From Nocardia stercoris (lineage in GTDB: Bacteria; Actinomycetota; Actinomycetes; Mycobacteriales; Mycobacteriaceae): a stretch of 64,000 bases of DNA. A model generated the notes under the pieces. The model was not told where the DNA came from, made no database searches, and worked only from the letters and a program-made list of their open reading frames with translations. Numbering within the stretch: the stretch's first letter is position 1; each line of letters starts with the position of its first letter. The stretch is from NCBI RefSeq assembly GCF_003696265.1, contig NZ_RFFH01000007.1, positions 124,001 to 188,000 on the forward strand. Reading direction: 5' to 3'. Positions 8,830-17,511 of this stretch are shown in pieces. Both the position numbers and the translations under genes were made by a program.

Positions 8830-8854
8830 CTACCCGCGCAACCGTCGGCCAAAC
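8830..8854 (-). promoter_or_regulatory. SigF-type promoter of the two-helix membrane protein
   Basis: Minus strand GTTT (8854 to 8851), 15 nt, GGGTAG (8835 to 8830): a full match to the -35 consensus and five of six in the -10. The start codon is 107 nt downstream. Confidence 0.7.
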
Positions 8855-8885
8855 TCGCGCCTTCGGCTCGCGAGTACGGCGCAGG

Positions 8886-9431
8886 TCATGCCGAGCAGTT
8901 CGGCGCGGCGGCTTCGACCATCTCGATGTGGTGCCGGATCACCGGTTCCAGCTTGGCGGCCAGGGCGACGACCGCCTGATCGGTGCCGGTCGCGATTTCC
9001 CGCTGGGTAGCGGCGAGTGCGTCGGTGTGGAAGCCCAGTTCCATGGTGATCCAGGCATGATCGAAGTCGGTTCCGGTCTTCGTCCCGGTCGCCAGCTCCT
9101 GGTCGATCTGGCTCTGGCCGGGTGCGGCCGGCAACACCAGCACCTTGCTCGCGGCCACGGTGGTGGTGTCCCGTTCGGCGGCGGAATGGTCGTCGAACAG
9201 CTCGGGCGACATGGCTGGAATGTCCGGGCAGACACCCTGATGGGTCGCCTCCCCGCGCGTGGCGGCCACCAGTTCGGCGAGGTTGCCCTGATCCAGCGCG
9301 ACGAGATAGTCCTGGTCGGGTGAGCCCGCCGCCGGGGATGCGGCCGCCGGGCCGGCGATCACCGTCCCCAGCGCTACCGCCGCCAGCATCGAACACGCGA
9401 GCCCAGGTGATCCGCGGTGGGATTCGTTCAC
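8886..9431 (-). CDS. DUF4142 family secreted protein
   Basis: A 181-aa exported protein with a signal peptide (about residues 1-32, ending AAASPAAG) and the pattern of the DUF4142 domain: DQDYLVALDQGNLAELVAATRGEATH near the N-terminus of the mature part and a helical second half ending with LEPVIRHHIEMVEAA. Such proteins have a ferritin-like helical fold and unknown function. GTG 9431 has GGAGGAA just upstream, so it was preferred to earlier in-frame codons. The last residues are NCSA. Confidence 0.75.
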   Translation of the reverse strand: MNESHRGSPGLACSMLAAVALGTVIAGPAAASPAAGSPDQDYLVALDQGNLAELVAATRGEATHQGVCPDIPAMSPELFDDHSAAERDTTTVAASKVLVLPAAPGQSQIDQELATGTKTGTDFDHAWITMELGFHTDALAATQREIATGTDQAVVALAAKLEPVIRHHIEMVEAAAPNCSA

Positions 9432-9528
9432 GATTCCTCCCGGAGAATTCTCGTAGGGATCCCGTGACCGTCGAAGCCGGCCACGATTCCGCACTACCCG
9501 GTCGGCGGCGAGCTATGCGCCGGAGACG

Positions 9529-9563
9529 CCGAGAGAAGCGGCCATCTCGACCGCTTCTCTCGG
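9529..9563 (-). terminator. terminator of the copper ATPase gene
   Basis: Perfect 13-bp inverted repeat CCGAGAGAAGCGG (9529-9541) and CCGCTTCTCTCGG (9551-9563), 9-nt loop, 25 bp beyond the ATPase stop codon. No U-tract, as usual in high-GC actinobacteria. Confidence 0.75.
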
Positions 9564-9587
9564 CGGTGGTTCACCGCTGCGACCGCT

Positions 9588-11846
9588 TCACTGCGCGGTG
9601 ACGCTGCGGAACTTGCGCAGGCGCAGGCTGTTTCCGACCACGAAGACACTGGAGAATGCCATCGCGGCACCCGCGAGCATCGGGTTCAGCATGCCCAGCG
9701 CCGCGACCGGAACGGCTCCCACGTTGTAGGCGAAGGCCCAGAACAGGTTTCCCTTGATCGTGCCGAGGGTCTTGCGGGACAGGCGGATCGCGTCGACCGC
9801 CGCCCGCAGGTCGCCGCGGACCAGCGTGATGTCGGCGGCCTCGATCGCGACGTCGGTCCCGGTACCCATCGCGAGACCGAGGTCGGCGCGGGCCAGCGCG
9901 GGAGCGTCGTTGACGCCGTCGCCGATCATGGCGACCACCTTGCCTTCCCGCTGCAGCCGGGCGACGACGTCGACCTTCTCCGTGGGAAGCACCTCGGCGA
10001 CGACCTGGTCGATCCCGACCTCCGCCGCGATCCGGCGCGCGACCGCCGCGTTGTCACCGGTGAGCAGAACCGGTGTCAGCCCGAGCGCCTTCAATCCCGA
10101 AATCGCTTCGGCGCTGGTCGGTTTCACGGTGTCGGCGACCACGAGAATGCCGCGCGCCACACCGTCCCAGCCGACCGCGACGACGGTCTTGCCCTCACCC
10201 TCGGCCCGGGCCTTCGCGGCGGCGACCGCGGGCGACAGGTGCTGCGACCAGTCGGCGAGCAGCGCTTCCCGGCCCACGACGACCGCATGCCCGTCGACGA
10301 TCCCCTGCACGCCACGGCCTTCGATGTTCTCGAAACCCTCGGGCACCGCGAGCGCACCGACCTCCTGGGTCGCGCCCTGGGCGACGGCCTGCGCGATCGG
10401 GTGCTCGGAGGCGTCCTCGAGCGCGCCCGCCAGGCGCAGGATCTCCGCCCGGTCGGTGCCCGGCTCGGCGACGACATCGACCAGTGTCATCTTGCCGGTG
10501 GTGACGGTTCCGGTCTTGTCGAGAACCACGGTGTCGACCGTGCGGGTCGACTCCAGCACCTCGGGACCCTTGATCAGAATGCCTAGCTGCGCGCCGCGCC
10601 CGGTACCGACCAGCAAGGCCGTCGGAGTCGCGAGTCCCAGGGCGCACGGGCAGGCGATGACCAGCACGGCGACCGCCGCGGTGAACGCCGCCGACACCGG
10701 GAATCCGGCACCGAGCCAGGCACCCAGCACCCCGGCCGCGACGGCGATCACGATCGGCACGAAGACTCCGGAGATCGTGTCCGCCAGCCGCTGCACCTCG
10801 GCTTTGCCGGTCTGTGCGTCCTCGACCAGCTTCGCCATCTGCGCGAGCTGGGTGTCGGCTCCGATTCTGGTGGCGCGCACGACGAGCCGGCCGCCCGCGT
10901 TCACGGTGGCGCCGGTGACCGCGTCGCCCACGCCGACCTCGACCGGAACCGATTCACCGGTCAGCATCGAGGCGTCGACCGCGGAGGTTCCCGCGACCAC
11001 GACACCGTCGGTGGCGATCTTCTCCCCCGGCCGCACCACGAATTCGTCGCCGGCCCGCAGCTCGTCGATGCCGATCTTCACCTCGGCACCGTCGCGAAGC
11101 ACCGCAACGTCTTTCGCACCGAGTTCCAGCAGCGCGCGCAGCGCGGCGCCGGCCTGCCGCTTCGACTTCTTCTCGAAGTAGCGGCCGGCGAGGATGAACA
11201 TCGTGACGCCGGAAGCGGCTTCGAGGTAGATGTTCGCCGCGCCGTCGGACGGGGCGAGCGTGAATTCGAACGGGTGCTTCATGCCCGGCCGGCCCGCGGT
11301 CCCCAGGAACAGCGCGTACAGCGACCAGAGGAACGCCGCGCCGGTGCCCATCGAGATGAGCGTGTCCATGGTCGCGGTGCCGTGCTTCAGATTGGTCCAC
11401 GCCGCCCGGTGGAAAGGCCATGCCGCCCACACGATTACGGGTGCCGCGAGGGTCAGCGAGGCCCACTGCCAGTTGGTGAACTGGAAGGCCGGGACCATGG
11501 CCGTCGCGATCACCGGGACGGTGAGCGCGACGGCGCCGATCAGCCGCTGCCGCAACGAGGTGAGTTCGGAGTCCGGCTCGTCGCCGGACGGGCCGGCGGC
11601 GGCCGGCGGACCCGCAGGCTTCGGCACGGCGGCGGTGTAGCCGGTCTTCTCGACCTCGGCGATCAGCAGCGCGGGGTCGTAACCGTCGGGAACGGTGACC
11701 TTCGCCTTCTCGGTGGCGTAGTTGACGGTCGCCTCGACGCCGTCGAGCTTGTTCAGCTTCCGCTCGATGCGGTTCGCGCAGGAGGCGCAGGTCATCCCGC
11801 CGATCTCCAATTCGATCCCGATGGTGGCCGGTGCCGGTGCGCTCAT
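9588..11846 (-). CDS. copper-exporting P1B-type ATPase
   Basis: A 752-aa heavy-metal P-type ATPase. Domains in order: one N-terminal heavy-metal-associated domain with GMTCASC (17-23), two platform helices, the actuator domain with TGES (about 296-299), the transport motif CPC (399-401) that defines copper/silver pumps, the phosphorylation motif DKTGTVT (Asp443), an HP motif, and GDGVNDAPAL. It should expel Cu(I) from the cytoplasm; close relatives are CopA and mycobacterial CtpA/CtpV. It follows the secreted metal-binding protein gene on the same strand after a 39-bp gap and is probably cotranscribed from the palindrome-bearing promoter near 12890. Confidence 0.95.
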   Translation of the reverse strand: MSAPAPATIGIELEIGGMTCASCANRIERKLNKLDGVEATVNYATEKAKVTVPDGYDPALLIAEVEKTGYTAAVPKPAGPPAAAGPSGDEPDSELTSLRQRLIGAVALTVPVIATAMVPAFQFTNWQWASLTLAAPVIVWAAWPFHRAAWTNLKHGTATMDTLISMGTGAAFLWSLYALFLGTAGRPGMKHPFEFTLAPSDGAANIYLEAASGVTMFILAGRYFEKKSKRQAGAALRALLELGAKDVAVLRDGAEVKIGIDELRAGDEFVVRPGEKIATDGVVVAGTSAVDASMLTGESVPVEVGVGDAVTGATVNAGGRLVVRATRIGADTQLAQMAKLVEDAQTGKAEVQRLADTISGVFVPIVIAVAAGVLGAWLGAGFPVSAAFTAAVAVLVIACPCALGLATPTALLVGTGRGAQLGILIKGPEVLESTRTVDTVVLDKTGTVTTGKMTLVDVVAEPGTDRAEILRLAGALEDASEHPIAQAVAQGATQEVGALAVPEGFENIEGRGVQGIVDGHAVVVGREALLADWSQHLSPAVAAAKARAEGEGKTVVAVGWDGVARGILVVADTVKPTSAEAISGLKALGLTPVLLTGDNAAVARRIAAEVGIDQVVAEVLPTEKVDVVARLQREGKVVAMIGDGVNDAPALARADLGLAMGTGTDVAIEAADITLVRGDLRAAVDAIRLSRKTLGTIKGNLFWAFAYNVGAVPVAALGMLNPMLAGAAMAFSSVFVVGNSLRLRKFRSVTAQ

Positions 11847-11885
11847 CGTCGTTCCCTCTCTCTCGGTTCGGGGCCTCGTCGCGGG

Positions 11886-12848
11886 TCAGTGCGCGTGGGC
11901 CGGCGCCGGGGCAGGCTCCCCGGGTGCGTGGCTGGTGCCGGGTGCGTGGGTGGTGCCGGGTGCCGCGTCGAGGACGAAGGTCGCGGTGTGCACGACACCG
12001 TCGACCTGGAAGTCCAGGTACAGCAGGTACTTTCCGGCCGTGGGCACCTCGGTCGCGAACGAGATGCGGGGGCCGCCGGTCGCGCCGGCGCCGGGCTCGG
12101 CACCGTCGGGGTGCACGTGCAGGAACGCGAGGTCGCCCTGCCGCAACGCGACCAGGTGCCCGAACGCGCCCAGGTACGGCTGCAGGGTCGTGACCGGCCG
12201 GCCGTCCCGCTCGACGCTGAACGTCAGCTCGCTCGCGGTGCCCGCGGCAACCTCGCCACGCAGCGTCACCGTATATCCGTCGATCGTCGAGACGCGGGTG
12301 GGTTCGGGGACGACCGGCCGGTAGTCACCGGCCACCTCGACCGTGCGGCTGAGGGTGACCCCCCTGCCCTGTCCCGGGGTGAAGTCGGCGTAGACCCGGT
12401 AGGTTCCGGCCTGGTTCCACGTCCACGGCAACGACCAGGTGCCGGTCCGCGGATCCAGCGCGGGGTGCACGTGCCGGAAGTTGCTGCCGTCGGACCGGAC
12501 GACGATCAGGTGCATGTCCCGGTCGTGCGTGGTGGTGAAGCTGGTGAGTGGCGCGCCGGACGTGTCCTCGATCCGGTAGGCCAGCGTGCCCGGCGTTCCG
12601 GTCGCGGTGGGCGCCTGCACCGGTGTCAGGACGAGGCCGTCGGCGCTGGACGAGACGCCCTGGACGGTGTCCGTCGCCGCTCCCGTGTCGTGGTTCTCGT
12701 GTCCTTGCATCTGACTGCTCCTGTCTGTCCATGCGGTGACGACGTCGGCCGGGACGACGGCTTTCGCGACGCCGAAGGCCCCGCCGAACGCCACGGCCAG
12801 TCCGACGCCGTAGAGGGCGAGCCGGGTTCCGGCGTTCATCGGGTTCAT
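11886..12848 (-). CDS. membrane-anchored extracytoplasmic copper-associated protein
   Basis: A 320-aa protein with one N-terminal hydrophobic segment (about residues 7-28) and an extracytoplasmic part with His and Met clusters: QMQGHENHD, DRDMHLIVVRSD, FRHVHPALD, FLHVHPDG, and a His-rich tail of APGTxHAPG repeats ending HAH. Similar proteins accompany copper ATPases in mycolic-acid actinomycetes and are thought to bind metal outside the membrane. ATG 12848 has GAGGAAA upstream. First gene of the copper operon. Metal specificity is inferred from the neighbour and promoter. Confidence 0.75.
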   Translation of the reverse strand: MNPMNAGTRLALYGVGLAVAFGGAFGVAKAVVPADVVTAWTDRSSQMQGHENHDTGAATDTVQGVSSSADGLVLTPVQAPTATGTPGTLAYRIEDTSGAPLTSFTTTHDRDMHLIVVRSDGSNFRHVHPALDPRTGTWSLPWTWNQAGTYRVYADFTPGQGRGVTLSRTVEVAGDYRPVVPEPTRVSTIDGYTVTLRGEVAAGTASELTFSVERDGRPVTTLQPYLGAFGHLVALRQGDLAFLHVHPDGAEPGAGATGGPRISFATEVPTAGKYLLYLDFQVDGVVHTATFVLDAAPGTTHAPGTSHAPGEPAPAPAHAH

Positions 12849-12867
12849 CGCATTTCCTCTCGTCGAG

Positions 12868-12910
12868 TACCCCTGGGGGGTATATAAGGAACATATACCC
12901 CCCACTGGTA
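12868..12910 (-). promoter_or_regulatory. copper-responsive (CsoR-type) operator/promoter candidate
   Basis: Just upstream of the copper operon lies a perfect 11-bp inverted repeat GGGGGGTATAT (12875-12885) and ATATACCCCCC (12893-12903) with a 7-nt spacer. It is flanked by two TACC-centre-GGTA palindromes (12868-12882 and 12896-12910). GC-rich TACCCC/GGGGTA palindromes are typical CsoR operators. On the minus strand TTGCTA near 12917 and TATATG near 12894 could be -35 and -10 inside the operator. No csoR gene is in the window. Confidence 0.65.
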
Positions 12911-13041
12911 TCTAGCAACCCGAGCCGCTACAGCACAGGCGCCACATGGCGGGTCACGACGAGTCGGCGATCCGATGCAGACCGCCCGTCAACCATCGAC
13001 CGAGCTCTGTATTCGATTGCAGCGCAGGAAAATTCGCCGAA

Positions 13042-13659
13042 TCAGCGGCGAGCGAAGTCGCCGAGGCTGGCGTCCAGGCGATCGAAGACCTCGGTGGCGG
13101 CCCGGCCCAGATGGCCGGCGAGTTCGTCGGCACCGATCCCGTCCCGGCTGCGAAGGAGTGCTTCACCGAACAGCAGGCGGTAGGTTCCGACGATCCACGC
13201 CGCGGCGGCGCGAGCCGCGAAGGCGTCGCCACCCTCCGCGATGAGCACCTCCGCCAGCCGATCCTCCTGCTCCTGCTGCAACTCGCGCACCCGGCCCAGC
13301 AGGACCGGGCTGCCGAGCAGGAGGCGGGCGAACCCCGGCCGGGCGATGCCGAGCGAGTACGAGCGTTGCGCCAGTGCCTCGAAGTAGAACCGGCGCAGCG
13401 CTGCCAGGGCGGACTCACCGGGCGGCCGCGTGGCGACCGCGCCGGCCAAAGCCGCCGTGAACTCCTCGTGGGTGTCCAGCACCAGATCTTCCTTGCGCGG
13501 AAAGTAGTTGGTGACAGTCATTTTCGATACTCCGGCGGCGGCCGCGATTTCGGCGATGGTCACCCGGTCGAAGCCGCGCTGGATGAACAACCGAGTTGCC
13601 GTGTCCGAGATGGCCTGCCGGGTCTCCCGCTTCTTGCGGTCGCGAAGTCCTGCGCTCAT
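13042..13659 (-). CDS. TetR family transcriptional regulator
   Basis: A 205-aa regulator. The N-terminal HTH is complete (VTIAEIAAAAGVSKMTVTNYFPRKEDL, about residues 33-57); the rest is an all-helical ligand domain of normal length. It is divergent from a VOC-family gene, and the 110-bp space between them holds a strong promoter and repeated 15-bp elements (13677-13744), so it probably represses the VOC gene and itself. ATG 13659 is the first start. Confidence 0.9.
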   Translation of the reverse strand: MSAGLRDRKKRETRQAISDTATRLFIQRGFDRVTIAEIAAAAGVSKMTVTNYFPRKEDLVLDTHEEFTAALAGAVATRPPGESALAALRRFYFEALAQRSYSLGIARPGFARLLLGSPVLLGRVRELQQEQEDRLAEVLIAEGGDAFAARAAAAWIVGTYRLLFGEALLRSRDGIGADELAGHLGRAATEVFDRLDASLGDFARR

Positions 13660-13676
13660 GGCCCCAGCGTAGCAAG

Positions 13677-13744
13677 AATTTATGTCGGACCAAAGATTTG
13701 CCTTGACATGTTGTTAGGTTCGTCCTAAATTTATGTCGAACCTA
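13677..13744 (+). promoter_or_regulatory. promoter and operators between tetR and the VOC gene
   Basis: A near-consensus promoter points right: TTGACA (13703-13708), 17 nt, TAAATT (13726-13731). Two direct repeats AATTTATGTCG(G/A)ACC lie at 13677-13691 and 13728-13742. TTAGG-N5-CCTAA (13714-13728) sits in the promoter spacer, and TAGGTTCG/CGAACCTA (13715-13722, 13737-13744) forms a second inverted repeat. This is a typical divergent TetR control region. Confidence 0.75.
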
Positions 13745-13769
13745 GTCGTACGCGAGAAAGTGATCCATC

Positions 13770-14177
13770 ATGAGCCACCCCAAGGGATTCGCCAACGTCG
13801 TCTACCCCGCCACCGACCTCGCCGCGAGCATCGCCGCCTTCACCGCCGTACTCGGCACGGGCCCGACGTTCCAAGGCCCGGACTTCGCCATGTTCGACGG
13901 CGGCATCTCCGTGTCGACCAAGCCGTGGGTGAACCACCCGCTGGTCTTCTGGACCGTCGACGACATCGCCGACACGCACGCGACCCTGGTCGCCGCCGGC
14001 GCGACCGCGCTGGGTGAGATCGCCGACGGATCCCTGGCCGAGATCGGCACCGCCGAGATCACCCACGGCGACCCGGCCACCGGCATCGTCGACATGCCCG
14101 GCAGCCGCCTCGCCGTTCTGCGCGCCGCCGACGGCAACCTCATCGCCCTGAACCAGCCGGTCGCCATGAGCTGGTGA
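13770..14177 (+). CDS. VOC (glyoxalase/bleomycin resistance) family protein
   Basis: A 135-aa single-domain vicinal oxygen chelate protein: NVVYPATDLAASIAAFTAVLG is the first beta-alpha-beta unit, the middle carries FWTVDDIADTHATLVAAGA, and the end PGSRLAVLRAADGNLIALNQP is the last strand pair. The usual fourth ligand Glu is not obvious, so it may bind rather than transform its ligand. The TetR regulator next door suggests induction by a small molecule. Followed by a terminator hairpin at 14189. Confidence 0.85.
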   Translation: MSHPKGFANVVYPATDLAASIAAFTAVLGTGPTFQGPDFAMFDGGISVSTKPWVNHPLVFWTVDDIADTHATLVAAGATALGEIADGSLAEIGTAEITHGDPATGIVDMPGSRLAVLRAADGNLIALNQPVAMSW

Positions 14178-14188
14178 GCAATTCGGCC

Positions 14189-14213
14189 GCCGCCGGTACC
14201 GGTCACCGGCGGC
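14189..14213 (+). terminator. terminator of the VOC gene
   Basis: 9-bp inverted repeat GCCGCCGGT (14189-14197) and ACCGGCGGC (14205-14213) with a 7-nt loop, 12 bp after the stop codon. Confidence 0.6.
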
Positions 14214-14233
14214 AGGCGGGCTAGCATCGCCGG

Positions 14234-14950
14234 GTGGGACCGGACTGGGCGTCGGCGGGGTGGGAAGAGCTGACTCCGCGCGTCGGCCGGGTCCGGCTGC
14301 CGGGCTGGGACTGCACCACCGGCCTGGTCGTCGGGTCCCGGGCTGCTCTGCTGATCGATACGGGATCCTCGCTGCGCGAAGGTGCGCGGCTGCGCGCGGA
14401 CGCGCGGGCACTCGGCGCGAACGTGGCGCATATCGCGCTCACCCATCCGCATTTCGACCACGTCTTCGGCACCGCCGCGTTCCCGGCGGCCACCGTGTAC
14501 GGGGCGGCGGGGGTCGAGCAGGTGTTCGCGACCGGAGCCGACGAGCTGCGGGCTGACGCGGTGCGGTACGGACTGGACCCCGACGACGCGGCCGAGGCAG
14601 CCGAAACACTGGTCACCCCAACGGAATCGGTGCTCGGATCGCGGACCGTCGACCTGGGCGGGATCGCGGTCCGGCTGACGAACGTGGGCCCTGGGCACAC
14701 CGCCCAGTCGCTGGCGGTGCTCGTGCCGGGCACTCCCGCGATCGTCTTCTGCGGTGATCTCGTCGAGGAGTCAGACGAACCGCAGGCGGGCCCGGACGCG
14801 GTGCCGCGGCAGTGGCCCGCCGCGCTGGATCGCCTCCTGGAACTCGGTGGCGCGCACGCGCGTTACGTCCCGGGGCACGGTGCCGTGGTCGACGCGGCAT
14901 TCGTCCGCGCGCAACGAACCACACTGGCGACCCGATTCGGCGTGCCGTAG
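14234..14950 (+). CDS. metallo-beta-lactamase fold hydrolase
   Basis: A 238-aa MBL-fold protein with the zinc motif THPHFDH (70-76), the second-shell GPGHT region, the bridging Asp in IVFCGDLVEE, and the last His in YVPGHGAVVD. There is no signal peptide, so it acts in the cytoplasm. Of the three branches (lactamase, glyoxalase II, RNA processing) it most resembles small glyoxalase-II-like hydrolases; the substrate is unknown. GTG 14234 is the first start after the preceding terminator. Confidence 0.85.
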   Translation: MGPDWASAGWEELTPRVGRVRLPGWDCTTGLVVGSRAALLIDTGSSLREGARLRADARALGANVAHIALTHPHFDHVFGTAAFPAATVYGAAGVEQVFATGADELRADAVRYGLDPDDAAEAAETLVTPTESVLGSRTVDLGGIAVRLTNVGPGHTAQSLAVLVPGTPAIVFCGDLVEESDEPQAGPDAVPRQWPAALDRLLELGGAHARYVPGHGAVVDAAFVRAQRTTLATRFGVP

Positions 14951-15053
14951 CGCCGCGGGACCCTAGGTTGTCGTACCCCACCGCAATACTGGTTGTCGTC
15001 CCACCGGGTTGCCGCCCTGGCGGCCGGCCCGAAGCACAACCGAGGGGAGAATC

Positions 15054-16043
15054 ATGCCCGACGCAATCGTCGCCGAGGGTCTGGTCAAACGGTACGGCCG
15101 GCTGGTGGCGCTCGACGGACTCGACCTCACGGTTCCCGAGGGCACGGTCACGGCGCTGCTCGGGCCCAACGGCGCCGGCAAGACGACCACCGTACGGGTG
15201 TTGACCACACTGCTGATTCCCGATGCGGGCCACGCGACCGTCGCCGGGATCGACGTGCTGCGCGATCCGCAGGCGCTGCGCTCGCGAATCGGCACCTCCG
15301 GCCAGTATGCGGCGGTCGACGAGTACCTGACCGGGTTCGAGAATCTCGAGATGGTCGGCCGGCTCTACCACCTGGGCGTGCAGCGCAGTAAGGAGCGAGC
15401 CCGCGAACTGCTGGACCGGTTCCGGCTCACCGACGCGGGCAACCGGCCGGTCCGGGGCTACTCCGGGGGTATGCGGCGGCGACTCGACCTGGCCGGTGCG
15501 CTGGTGGCGAATCCGCCGGTGCTGTTCCTCGACGAACCGACCACCGGACTGGATCCCCGCGCCCGGCTCGACCTGTGGGATGTGCTCGAGGAACTGGTCG
15601 CCGGCGGCACCACGCTGCTGCTGACCACCCAGTACATGGAGGAGGCCGACCGGCTCGCCGACGCCATCGCGGTGATCGATCACGGCAAGGTGATCGCCCG
15701 CGGCACCGCCGACGAGCTCAAGACGCTGGTCGGCGGCGACCGGATCGAGCTCACCGTCGACCACCCCGACAGCCTGCCGGTCGCCCGGGACGCGCTGCAG
15801 AGCCTGGCCGACGGCGAGATCCACTTCGAGCCCGGGCTGCACCGGATCGTCGTGCCCGTCGCGGACGGCTCGCAGGCGCTGGTGGCGGCCATCGGGCGGC
15901 TGGGCGAGCACGCGGTGAAGATCCAGGACGTCGCCCTGCGCCGCCCCTCGCTCGACGACGTGTTCCTGACGCTCACCGGACACGAGGCGCAGGAACCGGG
16001 CGACGGCGACCGGACCGACGAGACGGAAGGACAGCACCGATGA
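15054..16043 (+). CDS. drrA: ABC transporter ATP-binding protein, DrrA family
   Basis: A 329-aa ATPase of the daunorubicin-resistance exporter family. Walker A GPNGAGKTT (37-45), signature YSGGMRRRLDLAGAL, Walker B LFLDEPTTGLDP, and the family-typical C-terminal extension ending LRRPSLDDVFLTLTGH. ATG 15054 is preceded by GAGGGGAG. It pairs with the overlapping permease gene (ATGA) to form an exporter for a hydrophobic compound or lipid. The substrate cannot be read from sequence. Confidence 0.93.
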   Translation: MPDAIVAEGLVKRYGRLVALDGLDLTVPEGTVTALLGPNGAGKTTTVRVLTTLLIPDAGHATVAGIDVLRDPQALRSRIGTSGQYAAVDEYLTGFENLEMVGRLYHLGVQRSKERARELLDRFRLTDAGNRPVRGYSGGMRRRLDLAGALVANPPVLFLDEPTTGLDPRARLDLWDVLEELVAGGTTLLLTTQYMEEADRLADAIAVIDHGKVIARGTADELKTLVGGDRIELTVDHPDSLPVARDALQSLADGEIHFEPGLHRIVVPVADGSQALVAAIGRLGEHAVKIQDVALRRPSLDDVFLTLTGHEAQEPGDGDRTDETEGQHR

Positions 16044-16879
16044 CCACTGCGGCAGCGAAACCCGGACTCGGGCAACGACTCTCGATCGTCGTGAGCGACA
16101 GCCTCACGATCGCCAAACGCAATGTCATCAAGATCAAGCGGGTGCCCGACGTCCTGATCTTCTCGACGCTGTCACCGATCATGTTCGTGCTGCTGTTCGC
16201 CTATATCTTCGGCGCGGCGATCAAGGTGCCCGGCGTGGGCGGCGGCTATCGCGAATTCCTCATCGCCGGCATCTTCGCCCAAACCGTCGTGTTCGGTGCC
16301 ACCTTCACCGGCGCCGGGCTCGCGGAGGACATGCAGAAGGGCATCATCGACCGCTTCCGGTCGTTGCCGATGGCGCCGTCGGCGGTGCTGGTCGGGCGCA
16401 CGATCAGCGATGTGGTGATCAATGTGGTGAGCCTGATCGTGATGTCGCTGACCGGCCTGGTCGTCGGCTGGCGGATCCGGGGTTCGTTCCTGGACGCGGT
16501 GTTGGCCTACGTCCTGCTGCTGCTGTTCGCCTACGCGGTGTCGTGGATCATGGCGGTGGTCGGGCTGCTGGTCCGCGCGCCGGAGGTGTTCAACAACGCC
16601 AGCTTCATGGTGATCTTCCCGCTCACCTTCCTGGCCAACACCTTCGTGCCGATGCAGGAATTGCCCGCGGTGCTGAGGGTTTTCGCCGAATGGAACCCGG
16701 TGTCGGCGGTCACCGAGGCCACCCGGCAGCTGTTCGGCAACACCAGCCCCCTGGCACCGCCGCCGGACGCGTGGTCGATGCGGCATCCGGTGATCACCAC
16801 CCTCGCCTGGGTGGTGGTGATCCTGGCGGTGTTCGTGCCGCTGGCCCTGCGCCAGTACCGCAAGGCCGTCAGCCGCTGA
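16040..16879 (+). CDS. drrB: ABC-2 type permease, DrrB family
   Basis: A 279-aa integral membrane protein with six hydrophobic segments and the ABC-2 signature EDMQKGIIDRFRSLPMAPSAVLVGR between the second and third. It starts at ATG 16040 inside the ATPase stop codon (ATGA overlap), so translation is coupled. It is the membrane partner of the DrrA-like ATPase. LTFLANTFVPMQELPAVLR is the conserved re-entrant region before the last helix. Confidence 0.93.
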   Translation: MTTAAAKPGLGQRLSIVVSDSLTIAKRNVIKIKRVPDVLIFSTLSPIMFVLLFAYIFGAAIKVPGVGGGYREFLIAGIFAQTVVFGATFTGAGLAEDMQKGIIDRFRSLPMAPSAVLVGRTISDVVINVVSLIVMSLTGLVVGWRIRGSFLDAVLAYVLLLLFAYAVSWIMAVVGLLVRAPEVFNNASFMVIFPLTFLANTFVPMQELPAVLRVFAEWNPVSAVTEATRQLFGNTSPLAPPPDAWSMRHPVITTLAWVVVILAVFVPLALRQYRKAVSR

Positions 16880-16899
16880 CGGTTCGGGCATGACCGCGC

Positions 16900-17346
16900 T
16901 CAAGGCTGGAGATCGACCACACCTCGGCCGGACCGCACATCCAGCGGCACCGAGACCTGGTCGTGGGCGATCAGCCAGGTGCCGTGGATCTTGCGCATGC
17001 CGTAGGTCACCCGGACCCACATGCCCGCGGCCGGCGCCCCGTTCTTCAGGGTGCCGGTCAGGCGCGCGAAGGCGTGCGCGAACGCGACCTCACCACCGGC
17101 GGCGACGGTGAAGTCGCGGACCTCGTAGTCGACGGTCTCGAAGATCTCGAACACGCGAGCCCAGTTCGCGAGTTTGGCGGCGACACCGACGTGCTGCAGC
17201 GGCGGCTCGACGTCGAACGAGACCACATCGGCGGTGTAGAGCCGCCGCAGGGCTTCGGGGTCCTTGGCCCGGAGTCCGGCGATCACCTGGTCGATCCGGT
17301 CGCGGATGGCGGCGGCATCGGTCTGGAAGTCGTTGGCTGCGTTCAT
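16900..17346 (-). CDS. SnoaL-like / nuclear transport factor 2 family protein
   Basis: A 148-aa cone-fold protein of the NTF2/SnoaL superfamily: helical IRDRIDQVIAGLRAKDPEALRRLYTADVVSFD, then KLANWARVFEIFETVDYEVRDF, and a C-terminal sheet ending TWLIAHDQVSVPLD. SnoaL_3 proteins of this size are often of unknown activity. It diverges from the ECF41 sigma factor gene, which itself carries a fused SnoaL domain, and may belong to its regulon. ATG 17346. Confidence 0.85.
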   Translation of the reverse strand: MNAANDFQTDAAAIRDRIDQVIAGLRAKDPEALRRLYTADVVSFDVEPPLQHVGVAAKLANWARVFEIFETVDYEVRDFTVAAGGEVAFAHAFARLTGTLKNGAPAAGMWVRVTYGMRKIHGTWLIAHDQVSVPLDVRSGRGVVDLQP

Positions 17347-17447
17347 GATCGGCTCCTCGGGAACTGACGCGAGTGGGTTCCGGCACAGCTGCCGGCTGAG
17401 ATCGTCTCGTCACCTCCGACGACGCGGCCGCGCGGAATGTCAGGCGG

Positions 17448-17474
17448 CGTCACACCTCGGGCCGCTACGTCGTC
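17448..17474 (+). promoter_or_regulatory. ECF41-type autoregulatory promoter
   Basis: CGTCACA (17448-17454), 16 nt, CGTC (17471-17474), 37 nt before the sigma gene start at 17512. As I recall, the published ECF41 target is TGTCACA-N16-CGTC; only the first base differs. Confidence 0.65.
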
Positions 17475-17511
17475 GATCAGAGTAAGTACGCGCAGACCCG
17501 AGGAGCCGACC

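Noticed and set aside
12895..12919. GTTG-N15-GGGTAT on the minus strand at the copper operon as a SigF promoter
   Set aside because: The GGGTAT is part of the copper palindrome and the -35 has a mismatch; the metal operator explains it better.
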